A stretch of DNA of 64,000 nucleotides from NCBI GenBank assembly GCA_029582155.1, contig CM055894.1, forward strand, positions 29,701,207 to 29,765,206, written 5' to 3'. The notes under the pieces are model-generated. The model had not been told where the DNA came from. It saw only the letters and a program-made list of their open reading frames with translations, and did not search any database. Position 1 is the first letter of the stretch. The number at the start of each line of letters is the position of its first letter. Position numbers and translations under genes: made by a program. This DNA is from Panopea generosa. Lineage: Eukaryota; Mollusca; Bivalvia; Adapedonta; Hiatellidae. Positions 1 through 11,470 of the stretch are shown here, piece by piece.

Positions 1-404
1 ATGGAATTGCTATTAACAGGAGAATGTAAAGTTTTCGATATACCTCGATTTCAAAATAGAAAAGTACCAATTGAATGATAACCGAAAACTACTAATCATC
101 AACTCAGCTGGTATTCATTACACAAAATTGTATAATAATTAAGCGTTAATCGAAACACACACTAACATATTGATCAAGTGAAACTGAAAAATGCTACGCA
201 TGCGCATAACACAAACTGAAATGGTAAAACGCTGCGCATGCGCAGAATAGAAACGGATAAACGGTGTGCGCATATGCATAAGCACGCTAAACCGTTAGTT
301 TCCAAACGAACCAACGAACTTACGCATCACAAACGTGGTCAAAACGGCGTTGAAACATAAAAACTTGGTAATAAAACGGTTCCCGTACTGTATTTTTGCG
401 TGTT
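1..404. other. No gene seen; AT-rich with GC-palindrome cluster
   Basis: I see no coding region. Three CG-rich palindromic motifs stand out from the AT-rich background: ACGCATGCGCAT at 197-208, TGCGCATGCGCA at 233-244 and TGCGCATATGCA near 266. The second matches the consensus known for NRF1 binding sites. With no gene start nearby I cannot say that it is used. Confidence 0.35.
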
Positions 405-407
405 CCA

Positions 408-985
408 ATCAAGGAGATTGAACCGGGCAGGGATAGGAGCTCACCACCCCTGTATGAAACTAGACAAACGGGCTACCATCTGAACTAACTGGGCCTGGCT
501 GAAGACGCCGTACCTACTTAAATATTAACATTAACACCATGCCTAACCCACATCGGTTACAGCCAACTACCATGACTGTCCCCCAAAAAAGACAAATAGA
601 CCCACCAAGGTAGTATGACCCGATGCTGTTGAGTTATAGACTCGAGTATTAAACATCTCTTAATTGTAATATGAAAGTTAGGCTTTATCTTATTGAACTG
701 TGAAAGAAATCTACAGAGGTATCTCTATAACCAGGTGGGGAATCAAACATGACTCCTGGACTCGTGTCAGAAGCGCTTCTGAACTAACCAGTCCTGGCCA
801 CAGGTGCTGCACCTACTCTAATATTAACATTAACTCCATGATAACCTACATCGGTTACAGCCAACTACCACAAAAAATGTCTCAAAAAAAAAATACAGAG
901 ACTGAAGGTAGATTGACCCGAGGCTGTCTAAGGCGAACCCTAGAACGTTATACACGCCTAAATTGTAATATAAGAGTTAGGCTTA
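408..985 (-). repeat. Tandem pair of tRNA-derived SINE-like units
   Basis: Two related units lie head to tail at about 408-690 and 712-985. They share blocks such as AATATTAACATTAAC, CATCGGTTACAGCCAACTACCA and TAATATNAGAGTTAGGCTT-like ends. On the minus strand each starts with tRNA-like promoter boxes: an A-box-like TTAGTTCAGA and a B-box-like GGTTCAATC in the first unit or TTTGATTCCCC in the second. No clean cloverleaf forms, so these look like SINE relics rather than tRNA genes. An open frame at 700-1194 lies across the second unit and is not a gene. Confidence 0.5.
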
Positions 986-1139
986 AACACAGAAAAAGAA
1001 GCCGCATCATTAAGATGTTACACTTGTTCATTTACAACAATAACATACTAAATATATTTCGAGGGATACCGCACCATCTCAGATGTCAGTTTCGTATATT
1101 AACAAAACCAATGTTAAAGCATTACACAAGTTTTATAAT

Positions 1140-1700
1140 CCGGCCGCATCATCTCATGTGTCTCACCTCTTTAATATCAAAGGTCAAATATTAATATGGA
1201 ATGGAGCTTAAAAAAGGTCGCACCATTTTAGGTGTCGCATTTATTTAATATTAAAGGTCAAATATTAATATGGAACGGAGCTTGAAAAAGGTTGCACCAT
1301 TTCAGGTGTCTCACCTCTTTAATATCAAAGGTCAAATATTAATATGGAACGTAGCTTGAAAAAGGTCGCACCATTTCAGATGTCTCGCCTATTTAATATT
1401 AAAGGTCAAATATTAATATGGAACGGAGCTTGAAAAAGGTCGCACCATTTCAGATGTCTCGCCTATTTAATATTTAAGGTCAAATATTAATATCGGACGG
1501 AGCTAGGAAAAGATCATACCATTTCAGGTGTCTCACCTATTTAATATTAAATGTCAGATATTAATATGGAACAGAGCTGGAAAACTGGTGTCTCACCTAT
1601 TTAATATTAAAGGTCAAATATTAATATGGAATGGAGCTTGAAAAAGGTTGCACCATTTCAGGTGTCTCACCTATTTAATATTAAAGGTCAAATCTTAACA
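1140..1700. repeat. 74-bp tandem repeat, about 8 copies
   Basis: The block AGGTCAAATATTAATATGGA recurs at 1181, 1255, 1329, 1403, 1477, 1551 (as ATGTCAGATATTAATATGGA), 1611 and, truncated, 1685. The step is exactly 74 bp except for one 60-bp unit between 1551 and 1611. Each unit also carries GGAGCTTGAAAAAGGTCGCACC and a CAGGTGTCTCACC-like segment. This is a satellite-like array with little divergence. Confidence 0.9.
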
Positions 1701-3040
1701 GCCACGTATATTGTATATGGGCTGAATGTAGAAGGGAGCAAAGGTTAACAAAATAAACTATGCAAAACAGATCATATCATATATACATAAACACTCATTC
1801 CACCCATCTTAAAGCTAACAAAACACCCTGCTATATTTACCACAGAAATATAGTATTACCAAAATTTACAAGTCAAATAATACAATCAATGACCACCAAA
1901 TCAAATTACATAAAACAATTCATCTAAAAAAATGCCCTGACCCCAAAATAAAATCATTTAATAAGCCAAAAACCCCTAGACAAAAATAAATAAAACAACA
2001 TCTGAATTTCGGAACTGCCATCTTGATCCTCTACTGCATCTTCAAATTCCAAAAGAAAATACAGCTCGAAAATCTCATAAATTTGTATGAACAGTACCAT
2101 ATGTTGACCAAATAAACATTTAAGTAAAATAAAACTATTTAAAATAACATATTCCCCCACCCCCGCCCAAACTAAAATCCCGCCCGAGCCTGAATTCCAG
2201 ACCCTTCTAAACCATGACTGACCTGTTCGAATACTCTGGAAAAAGTGATGCTAACGTTCCTTCGCTCTCGCTTAAATACCCCACGGACGTATCCGAAACA
2301 AGGCAAAGTTACAAAATACAAACAAGTTTTAACATTCCAATTTTACACAAGTTACTAATATAATAAAACACTCGTTCATAGTAATATTCAATAAAAATGA
2401 ATCAGTTCCACAATTATTTTAAAAACATCGTTAAAACTCAGATCTTTCAAATATTGCCTGTAAACCATCGGGAGACTCCGTATTCTCAGCGGTTCTAATT
2501 CTAAAATGAGGCTGCCAACACGATGGTTGTTACTGACACCGTGTGGAGTGCAAAATCCTTAATTAAGTACACTTAGAAAAATAACTGGAAATATTTAACT
2601 TGCATGTATATATAATACACACTCAGTTCTTTATACAAACCGACTTTAACAGGGATAGAAGTAAATTAATGGACTTTTGAGCGATTAAAGAACGGGATTC
2701 CCCAAAGCTATACAACAACGTCATAAACATCATACATTCCACTGACGTTTTATGTGACGTATTGACCGCATGTGATATCGTCATAATGTAAATAAATACT
2801 GACTACATCCAAATCAATATCTGTGAATAAATTAAGGGAACGTAGTGTTTCACAAAAATCTATTTTCCTGCACAGGAGAAGTATTAAACTTTATCAAAAC
2901 GTGAATAATGACAATAAACTCATCAGTACCGAAAGTGCATAATATTATAACGTTAGTAAATTGATAATAACATGTATTGTATGAGAGTCAAAGAATGTCA
3001 GTAGCGGATTTAACAACTGAAAGTAGGTATAGTGAGGTGG
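1700..3040. other. No gene recognised
   Basis: This stretch is AT-rich and unique in appearance. Its short open frames (for example minus 1954-2160) show no family motif, no splice context and no coding-like composition. Confidence 0.4.
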
Positions 3041-3560
3041 GGGCCGTTATTAAATAAAAAATTCACTTCCCTTGCTACAAATGATTAACATAACATGGCG
3101 AAGTGTCGCGCATAACACCCTGACTTCAGGTCACAAATTAACTTTGTTTGACAACACTTTAAGTCTGTTTGAGATTTTGTGTCCGGTCTGTAACTTTGTC
3201 ACCTACAGATGAATTTTAAAACCACTTGGCTCAATTCATCAGCATGACATGATGATGCGTCGCGCATAAGACCCACACCTGTACCTCAAAGGTCAAGGTC
3301 ACACTTTGCGTTTGTTTGACTTTGTTGAGTCTGTGTGAGATTTCATGTCCTGTCTGTAACTTTGTCATGCATAGATGGATTTTATAAATTCTTACTACAA
3401 ATGATCAACATAGTATGATAGACTCCCACTTAAAAGGTCAAGGTCACAATTTACTTTGTTCCACGACCTAGAACCTTTATAAAAATTTCAAGGTCACAAT
3501 TTCAGTTTGTTTGATATTTCGTGTTTGTTCTGTAACTTTGTCTTGTATAGAGGGATTTAA
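3040..3560. repeat. Dispersed AAGGTCAAGGTCAC repeat family, degenerate tandem units
   Basis: Three degenerate units carry the phrases GTCCGGTCTGTAACTTTGTCA, ATAGATGGATTTTA, ATGATCAACAT and AAAGGTCAAGGTCACA. The same phrases build the longer arrays at 25330-25740 and 26290-27330. This is a common non-coding family of bivalve genomes as I remember them. Confidence 0.7.
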
Positions 3561-4135
3561 CTTGGATCATTTGGTTCTCACCAAACTTACAACACGGTTG
3601 TTATATAACCATACTATTTCAGAAAAGTGATTGAACTGGCCAAATCGGATTATAAATGTCAGAGTTATGGCCTTTGTTACATTTAAAATACATTATTTGA
3701 CTTTGTGTGCACTCTAGCACCCACATTTTTCATTTGATCCTCATTAAACTGGCATGATAGTTATATAACCATAACATCTTAGACAAGTTCTTGAACTGGC
3801 CAAATCAGATTATTAATGTCAGAGTTATGGCCGTTGAAACATTAAAAAATGCACTATTTGGCTGTGTGTGCACTCTAGCACTCGCATTTTTCATTTGATT
3901 CTCACCAATCTTACACAGTAGTTATATAACCATAATATCTTGGACAAATTCTTGAACTGGTCTAATCAGATTATTGATGACAGAGTTGTGACCCTTGAAA
4001 CATTAAAAAATACACAATTTGACCGTGTGTGCACTCTACCACCGGAATTTTTCATTTGATTCTCACCAATCTTACACAGTAGTTATACATGTATAACTAT
4101 AATATCTCAGACAAGTTCAAATTAATGACCCTTTG
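3560..4135. repeat. About 160-bp tandem repeat, four copies
   Basis: The phrase GTTATATAACCATAA recurs near 3600, 3760, 3921 and, altered, 4081. Each copy is followed by TTCTTGAACTGGCCAAATC, a block resembling TTATTAATGTCAGAGTTATGG, and a block resembling GTGTGCACTCTAGCACC. The family recurs at 35225-36060. Confidence 0.85.
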
Positions 4136-5040
4136 GGACATTTCTTGTTTACATCTCAGATGTTCAACCCTCATCATACTCTACGTGCTTTGATTTTGAG
4201 TAGAAGTAGCGTTCCTTTCATCAATCCAACTTGTTTTGAATGTTTGTCATGATAACATTATTGTGTGATTGCTGAGCCCGCTTGTGGTGAACTTGACATA
4301 GTTGTCACAATGTGAGCGTGCGTCTGTTCGGTCTTGTCCATGGTATGACTAATTCATTCATTTTTGAAATATCTTGGTGCAAATGTCATCATAATGAGAC
4401 GGAGGCCTCACTTACTAATTACCTCCCTTAAGTGATGGTAGCAAGATTCTTATTTTGTTGAAAATGCTTAAAATGGTCATATTTCTTTGTATGTGAGAAT
4501 ATTGGAACATTTTCATGAGTTCCACCAAGTTTGGATGACATTGAGTACTGTTGAATGAAGATATAGCAGTTTAAAGATGCATAGTGATACACTGCAAAAA
4601 ATGGGCAAAACTGTCAAAAATGAAGGGGTGTCATCAAACCATCAAAATTGGGACCCATGCTTTTCCTGCATATTTCAACCAACATAGGACCATTGCTCCA
4701 GATATGCACTCTTTGGGGATATTTAAGCTTTGGAATTTCTGAATAAAGCATTGAAATTTAAATTAAGGGGTAAAATATGCATTGGTTATTCTCAATTTCA
4801 GTGTTGATTAATTTGTTTTAAATGGCAATTTGATAAGATTGTTCATTTTTACCCTTAACATTTTTCCATAATAGTTGCGTTCTAATTTAAGGGGTAAAAT
4901 ACTAATTTGAAGAAAAGCTGATCTGAAGCACTGTTGGAATATCTATGGAAACAAGACACTATTAATTAGAACCATTGACAATGTACTCAGTATTCCAGAA
5001 GTGCAATTCTCTATATGTAAAACAATGCAAAATTAATTGG
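4135..5040. other. No gene recognised
   Basis: This is AT-rich sequence with a repeated phrase AAGGGGTAAAATA (near 4765 and 4880) but no coding region, tRNA-like fold or element end that I can support. Confidence 0.35.
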
Positions 5041-6356
5041 TGTGTGAGATGTTAAAAGACAAGGTCACACTTAGACGTTCAAGATCCGAAATAGGTACAA
5101 AATTTCGTGTCCTCTCCATATCTTGTAAACCACTTAATCAGATGATGTGGCACGTGCAAAACCAAAGTCTGTAGCTGCTTAAAGGTCAAGGTCACACTTA
5201 GAGGCTCAAGGTCAGAAAAATATACAAAATGTCTTGTCCACTCAATATCTTGTAAACCACTTGACAGACTTTAAAATGACATTGCACAAATGTTCACCAT
5301 TATTGTCCATAGAGCTCCCTCTCAGAGATTCAAGATAAAAAATATGTATAAGTTTATGTGCCCACACCATATCTTTTAAACCACTGAACAGATTTTGAAA
5401 TAACATGTATCAATAATTTGATCACATTGAATTTTAACCATACTTGCACAGCAGTCTCCGTCACAGGAATTATATACACATTTAAACCATATTTAAAAAA
5501 AAAAAATAATCTGAAAACCTATACCTCAGATACTTCTCATGTAGCTTTGCATGGAGGCCCCACAAAAGGTTTGTCGAAGTCGGGTCCGTCAGGTCAAATT
5601 TGAGGTCGCCACAGAGGGTCACAGTTTTACATAAAGAATTATAGGTGGGAAAATGTAAAAATTTCATGTAGACGCGATACCACCCCCATTTGTCATTGAA
5701 TTTTAACCAAACTTGCACAGCAGTTTTATAACCACAAGATCTTGGACATGTACTTGAACCAGTGTGATTCGACTACAAATGACACAGGGCTTATAAGCAA
5801 ATTTAAGAAACCACCACAGGGATCACTGTTTCACATAGAGGCTGCCACATGGGGCCACTGTTTAACATAGAGTTATATAGGGGAAATGTTAAATGTTTTG
5901 TGTAGATGTGATAGCACCCCCCATTTTTCAACAAATCTTAATCAAACTTGCACAGAAGCTATATAATCACAAGATCTCGGATGAGTTTTTGATAACCACA
6001 CCACAGGGCTTACAAACCCATTTTAAGAGAATTTAAAAAAAACAACATTTTCAATTTCAAGCCATAGACCTTAGATATTTTATATGAAGCATTGTATGGA
6101 GTTCCTCTAAAATGGTTATCAGGTCCCCTAGTTTAAATTTGAACTTATATCGTGGTAAATTGTCCATCTTCCATAATTTTATGTTAACCTTTTTCCTGCA
6201 GATGCGACAGCACCTCAACAACATTTTTCAACTAATCTTGACAACAAAAAATTATTGTACAGTACTTAAGTAATCATTAGATCTTGGATTACTTCTTGAA
6301 ACAGTGTGATTTGACCACAACTGCCCCCGCCACAGGGCTTATAAGCATATTTTAAT
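5040..6356. repeat. Degenerate repeat units (CTTGCACAGCAG family)
   Basis: From 5040 to 5400 degenerate units of roughly 120 bp carry AAGGTCACACTTAGA and CATATCTTGTAAACCAC. From about 5420 to 6350 longer units carry TTAACCAAACTTGCACAGCAG, ATAACCACAAGATCT, GCCACAGGGCTTATAAGC and a block resembling GGGGTCACTGTTTTACATAGAG. The second family recurs at 44520-45110, 52280-52790 and 58090-59050. The short open frames inside (5418-5603 plus, 5482-5718 minus) are repeat shadows. Confidence 0.7.
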
Positions 6357-6620
6357 ATGGCCCTGATAATATTCAGTTTACCCATGTATCCACTGTGTAT
6401 GAAGAAGAAAATCAAAAGTAGATTCCATCAAATGTACAGCTGATTGCTGCCCGACCTGTACATATAGTTATTTGTTAATTTTTCAGATGGCCCCGACAAC
6501 ATTCAGTTTACCCCTGTATCCACTGTGTATGAAGAAGAAGAAGGAACAACACTAGATCCCATCATATGTACAGCTGATTGCTGCCCGACCTGTACATATA
6601 GTTATTTGTTTATTTTTCAG
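6357..6620 (+). pseudogene. Two tandem partial copies of an Ig exon 5' half
   Basis: Two units (6357-6486 and 6487-6620) each copy the 5' part of the Ig exon at 6621, from ATGGCCC to TGTACATATAG, and then run into a TTATTTGTT...TTTTTCAG acceptor. The second copy still reads Ig-like residues up to CTADCCPTCTY, then passes into intron sequence in place of the Trp-containing C strand. The first copy has a small indel and a stop. They look like a tandem duplication of acceptor plus half exon that created decoy splice acceptors. They cannot encode a full Ig fold. Confidence 0.75.
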
Positions 6621-6902
6621 ATGGCCCTGACAACATTCAGTTTACCCCTGTATCCACAGCGTATGAAGAAGAAGAAGGAACAACACTAGATCCCATCAGA
6701 TGTACTGCTGATTGTTACCCGAGTTGTGCATACACGTGGACGAGACTTGGTCAATCTTCACTGATAGGTACTGACGGTACACTGACCCTAGGAACACTTC
6801 AAAGTTCTGAGGCAGGTACTTATAGATGTACAGCCAATAACCCCGATAGGACAGATCGGCCTAGGTACACAGGGACTAAGAACGTTGTTGTTAATGTTAT
6901 AT
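6621..6902 (+). CDS. Immunoglobulin-domain exon 1 (partial gene)
   Basis: This 282-nt exon is bounded by TTTTTCAG and GTAAGT and is phase 1 at both ends, so it encodes one symmetrical module of about 94 residues. It starts GPDNIQF. The B-strand cysteine lies in IRCTADCYPSC, followed by AYTW with the core Trp, and the F-strand cysteine in SSEAGTYRCTA. The last strand reads KNVVVNV. Two extra cysteines (CYPSC) follow the first core cysteine. The fold is that of extracellular I/C2-type Ig domains of adhesion or immune receptors. The exon joins modules at 24207 and 28377 by phase and motif. Signal peptide, transmembrane segment and remaining exons are not visible, so the exact gene is unknown. 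Confidence 0.8.
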
Positions 6903-7186
6903 GTAAGTATGATACATACTAGTTCACATTTTGTGGAATGTTCACAGTAATATTGTTGATTTTATTTCAACAATACTGCATTTAGGAAGTTTCCTATAGA
7001 TTTTCATGCACACCATCTCTGTGCACAAAGGAAAGCAATTTTGTCAAGATCTGCCAGAGTCACTACATACGCTATACTACAACTGACTCTATTTTGGATG
7101 GGACAATCATTTACGGATAGGCCTAAAATTGGTCTCTTCTATTTTGTTCAATATATGAAATATGCATACTGGTATAAAATAATTGT
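6903..7186. other. Intron sequence, nothing recognised
   Basis: This AT-rich stretch follows the Ig exon donor site. I see no feature before the LINE fragment begins at about 7187. Confidence 0.4.
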
Positions 7187-8187
7187 TTATAGCAATTTAA
7201 CCTGAATATGCAATATAAATGAAATCTTAATATTTATACAAATATGCTCAATTAGTATAAAAACGTTAATTTTGCAACTGCTTTGTGCTTTGTAAATATT
7301 ATTCCACGTTTCTTGTTCTATTTCATAATGACGTTCCCATTTAAGTTTAGATGTTGGCTGGCAGTTATTTTTATTCAGAATGTTATATAATTCCTTACAA
7401 CCCTTTCTGTGTATAATAATTTTGGATACAGTAAAAGGTACAATAAGGTAACTGCATTTTTTAATTAAACTGTTTATATTGTTTTTTGTAAGGAATACTT
7501 TGATTGCATTTATAATGCCATTATATTGAATAAAATTAGTGTTTATATTAAACATTTCTGTAAATTCTTTTTACATATAAAAACTGCCATTGTCTTTTAT
7601 TAAGGCATTTAAATATATAATGCCCTTACTGTACCATGTTTTACAAAAGAAGGATTTTCTTCCCAACTAAAATATCTTCATTATAAAAGAAGTGGTGACC
7701 TGATAATGTGTTCTGTTGTTGTCGGTTTATTTAGTGTTTGATATAATGCTTCAAGGACATCTTTCCAGAACAAAATCTTTATTTTGTCTCTTTGTTTACT
7801 TGAATATTTATCAACCAAACTTATTTTTTCTTCAATTATATTCTTCCAATTTCCTTCCATTGTTATCAGTCTTCTTACCCATGTTATTTTTAGTACTGAA
7901 ATAAATGCTTTTATGTTAACCATATTTAATCCTCCATCTATATATTGTTTAATTAGAACAATGTTTTTTATTTTTGCGGGGCCTTTCCATAAAAATTCAT
8001 AGAAAATCATATTTTAATCTTTAATTATACTATTATTTGGATTAGGTAGTGAAATGAATAGATGGTTTGATATTGGTAGTAATAAAGATTTGATGACAGT
8101 TATTTTACCAAGTGGTGTCATACATCTGCATTGCCAGAATTTGATTAGTTTTTAAATTTTTATTATTTTGTCTTTATAATTAAATTG
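7187..8187 (-). pseudogene. L1/Tx1-type LINE ORF2, C-terminal part (decayed)
   Basis: This is the 3' part of a LINE reverse-transcriptase ORF on the minus strand. Reading from about 8187 down, it shows CMTPLGKITVIKSLLLP, ISLPNPN, FYEFLWKGPAKIK, YIDGGLNMVNI and WVRRLI, and later SKLKWERHYEI. This order is typical of the region after the RT fingers and palm in L1/Tx1-like LINEs. Stops and frameshifts break it (a stop before the FYEFLW segment, another upstream of the 7187-7555 frame). It continues the RT fragment at 9728-10083. The sequence between is a later insertion. Confidence 0.75.
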
Positions 8188-9727
8188 ATAATTATACCCC
8201 CGACAAAGGAAGTTTTGAGGGGGTATACTGGAGTCACCCTGAGGTCGGTCTGTCGGTCTGTCGGTCGGTCTGTCCGCAATTTTCCTTGTCCGGAGCATAA
8301 CTTGAAAAGTACCGGATGGAATTTCATCAAACGTCATACAATGGTAGATTATAATGAGAGGAAGTGCAGTGTACAAGAAACATAACTCTATTCTTGCTAA
8401 TTACAGAGTTATTGCCCTTTGATATTTTTTCTTGTCCGGAGCATAACTTGAAAAGTACTGGATGGAATTTCATCAAGCTTCATACAATGGTAAAATATAA
8501 TGAGAGGAAGTGCAGTGTACAGGAAACATAACTCTATTCTTGCTAATTACAGAGTTATTGCCCTTTGATATATTTCCCTTTGATATTTTTTCTTGTCCGG
8601 AGCATAACTTGAAAAGTACTGGATGGAATTTCATCAAGCTTCATACAATGGTACAATATAATGAGAGGAAGTGCAGTGTACAGGAAACATAACTCTATTC
8701 TTGCTAATTACAGAGTTATTGCCCTTTATTATATTTCCCTTGTCCAGAGCATTACTTTTAAAGTACTGGATGGAATTTCATCAAACTTCATACAATGGTA
8801 GAATATAATAACAGGAAGTGCAGTGTACAAGAAACATAACTCTATTCTGCTAATTACAGAGTTATTGCCCTTTGATATATTTCCCTTGTCCGGAGCATTA
8901 CTTTTAAAGTACTGGATGGAATTTCATCAAACTTCATACAATGGTAGAATATAATTACAGGAAGTGCAGTGTACAAGAAACATAACTCTATTCTGCTAAT
9001 TACAGAGTTATTGCCCTTTGATATATTTCCCTTGTCCGGAGCATTACTTTTAAAGTACTGGATGGAATTTCATCAAACTTCATACAATGGTACAATATAA
9101 TGACAGGAAGTGCAGTGTACAGGAAACATAACTCTATTCTTGCTAATTACAGAGTTATTGCCCTTTGATATATTTCCCTTGTCCGGAGCATTACTTTTAA
9201 AGTACTGGATGGAATTTCATCAAACTTCATACAATGGTAGAATATAATGAGAGGAAGTGCAGTGTATAAGAAACATAACTCTATTCTTGCTAATTACAGA
9301 GTTATTGCCCATTGATATATTTCCCTTGTCTGGTGCAGTACTTTTAAAGTACTTTTAAAGCCATCAGTGATAACAGTTTAATAAAGTTCATGAAAGAACC
9401 AAGTTGATGAATACATGGAGTTCGAGCAAAGCAGGTTCGATATTGTATTCCTAATGCTCTTGTTTGTTTCTTATCCATAAAATTGTTGTCCCTCAACATA
9501 ACTCGAAAAAATATAACATTTATTGATTGCCATGAAAGCTTGTACACTGCACAATAATTAAAAAGACCGTTTTTAACTTTAACAAAACCATAAAAAAATT
9601 AACAATACAAACAACTCAATCCATAACATTCTCTTTTATTAAGAATTTCTTTTGTCTGGAGCATTACTTTAAAACTATTGGATATAATTTAATAAAACTT
9701 CATACAATGGTTAACCATTTTCTGTCA
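8188..9727. mobile_element. Insertion in the LINE, with CCCCCG ends and internal tandem array
   Basis: The block interrupts the L1/Tx1-type LINE. It begins TACCCCCGACAAAGG near 8196 and ends GTTCGGGGGTA near 9745, so the last few bases form short inverted ends next to TA. Removing it restores the LINE reading frame if the target lost only a short AT-rich duplication. No transposase ORF is visible. Most of the block is a 147-bp tandem array. Its exact ends are uncertain by a few tens of bases at the right side. Confidence 0.55.
8285..9345. repeat. About 147-bp tandem repeat, 8 units
   Basis: Units start with CTTGTCCGGAGCAT at 8285, 8431, 8592, 8739, 8885, 9031, 9178 and 9325 (the last partial). 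Steps are 146, 161, 147, 146, 146, 147 and 147 bp. Each unit has a block resembling AAAGTACTGGATGGAATTTC, then CTTCATACAATGGTA, AGGAAGTGCAGTGTA and CAGAGTTATTGCCC. Open frames in this block (8152-8376 minus, 8185-8385 plus, 8510-8692 plus) are repeat shadows. Confidence 0.9.
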
Positions 9728-10083
9728 TGGCGGCGTTCGGGGGTATTCATCACTACAGTGATAGGTCTAGTTTCATTAAGGTCTACGTTAAAGATGATAC
9801 CTAATAATTTGAATTCTGTTTTGCCCCAGTTTAGTTTCCATTTTGTTTTGATTGTTTCCATGCTATATTTGTTACGACCTTTCCATGCTAAATGGGTTTT
9901 ATCAAATGTAACTTTAAGACCAGAATATTCAGAAAAGTTTGATAATTCATTAAGTGTTTCATTTAAAGACTTATCTGACCCGTCAAGAACAGCCAAAGTA
10001 TTATCAGCATATTGTGAAAGTTTATATTCTGTTTCCCCTATGGTTATGCCTTTTATATTTTTATTATTTCTAATTATCCTTCA
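9728..10083 (-). pseudogene. L1/Tx1-type LINE ORF2, RT palm fragment
   Basis: On the minus strand this reads IRNNKNIKGITIGETEY, then LSQYADNTLAVLDG, SGLKVTFDKT and FKLLGIIFNVDL. YADN sits where the RT catalytic YADD box belongs, so the second catalytic Asp has become Asn and the copy is dead. It is in order and orientation with the fragments at 7187-8187 and 11471-11685. It has been separated from them by younger insertions on both sides. Confidence 0.8.
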
Positions 10084-11470
10084 CCACCGCTCGTAGAGTG
10101 AAGTGAGCGGGGGATATAGAAATGAGCTGCATCCGTGTGTCTGTCTGTCCGTCCATCCGTGCGTGCATGCGTGCATCCCCTGCACTGTATCTCATAGCTC
10201 ATGGTCAAGTGTTTTGAAATCCAATGTATACACTGTGTTTCCTCTTGTCCAGACCGTATTTTCTTTAGTTGTGCTTGGAATTTTAAATAACTTGGCACAA
10301 ATGTTCACTAGGACAAAACGATCACTCAGAACACCTTGGCTATTACTACGTAATAACCTCAGAAATAATACGGGGGCTGCTATATTGCTGTGACCCGGCC
10401 TTTCTGCCGAGTACCAGACTAACACATGGCCGGACTACATTCAAAAAATGGAGACTGAAGATATTCTGCAACGCTTCAAGCTGCTCTTTTTACAAAGAAT
10501 GTTTAATTTCCATTATTTTCAAAGAATGCACGTCGAAAAGTCAGCCATTTTTGTTAACGATAATAACAGGAAGTAACTTGCCGGGGCAAATGACCAATTG
10601 GTGTATTCCTACAATTATTTACGAGGTCTAATACCGAAGATGACGGAATTTGCCGAGTATGTACGATTGCAAAACGATGTGTCAAAAGTCAAGGTCATAG
10701 CTCATGGTCAAGTGTTTGAAAATCCAATGTATACACTGTGTTTCCTCTTGTCCGGACCATATCTTCTTTCGTTGTGATTGGAATTTTAAATAACTTGGCA
10801 CAAATGTTCACTAGGACAAGACGATGTGTCATGCGAATGACTTGAGTCTGTTCGTCAAAGGTCAAGGTCATATCTCAAGGTCAAGTGTTTTGAAATCCAA
10901 TGTATACACTGTGTTTCCTCTTGTCCGGACCGTATCTTCTTTCGTTGTGATTGGAATTTTAAATAACTTGGCATAAATGTTCACTAGGACAAGACAATGT
11001 GTCATGCAAATGACTTGGGTCGTTTGTCAAAGGTCAAGGTCATAGCTCAAGGTCAAGTGTTTGAAAATCCAATGTATACATTGTGTTTCGTCCTGTCTGG
11101 ACCGTATCTTCTTTAGTTGTGATTGCACTTTTAAATAAATTGGCACAAATGCTAACCGGCCCATGAAGATGTGTGATGTGAATTTGGGTCTGTTCGTCAA
11201 AGATAGTTTTTGTTTTGTTTTGGGGTTATAACTTACATATTTATGGTTCGATTTAGAACATCTCACCAGTGCTCACTGGGACAAGACAATGTGTCATATT
11301 ACAGTATTTGAGTTTGCAGCATTTATATGTGATTTCTGTGCTTGGCGACTTTTTCATTTTGTATATTTTAAATCGACTTCTCTGGAAATGCCTCTATGGG
11401 TTTATGAGGTGGTGGGGGATATGACCACGTTAGTGGCAACCTCTTGTTTTTATTGCAAGGACTTCAGAAC
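10084..11470. mobile_element. Repeat element inserted in the LINE RT, with ~170-bp tandem units
   Basis: This block separates two LINE pieces that would otherwise join within the RT palm. It starts with CACCACCGCTCGTAGAGTGAAG and ends with a phrase resembling CCACGTTAGTGGCAACCTCTTG. Inside are degenerate units of about 170 bp, with TCAAGTGTTTTGAAATCCAA, ACTGTGTTTCCTCTTGTCCGG and ACTTGGCACAAATGTTCACT near 10200, 10708, 10880 and 11050. There is no ORF of its own. One unit is itself broken by the 348-bp insertion at 10323. Confidence 0.7.
10323..10670. mobile_element. 348-bp insertion with 8-bp target duplication
   Basis: AAAACGAT occurs directly before (10315-10322) and after (10671-10678) a 348-bp segment absent from the sister repeat units. 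Those units read GGACAAGACGATGTGTCATG without a break. The ends (CACTCAGAACACC and GTACGATTGC) are not obvious inverted repeats. An 8-bp duplication is typical of hAT and some other families, but without inverted ends the class is open. Confidence 0.65.

Noticed and set aside
233..244. NRF1-type promoter site
   Set aside because: The motif is a good match, but no gene start or transcript evidence is near, so I list it only as sequence content.
700..1194. 164-codon frame at the left end
   Set aside because: It overlaps the second SINE-like unit and the start of the 74-bp array and has no protein-like motif.
1140..1700. CRISPR-like regular spacing
   Set aside because: The whole 74-bp unit repeats with no variable spacers, and the genome is clearly eukaryotic.
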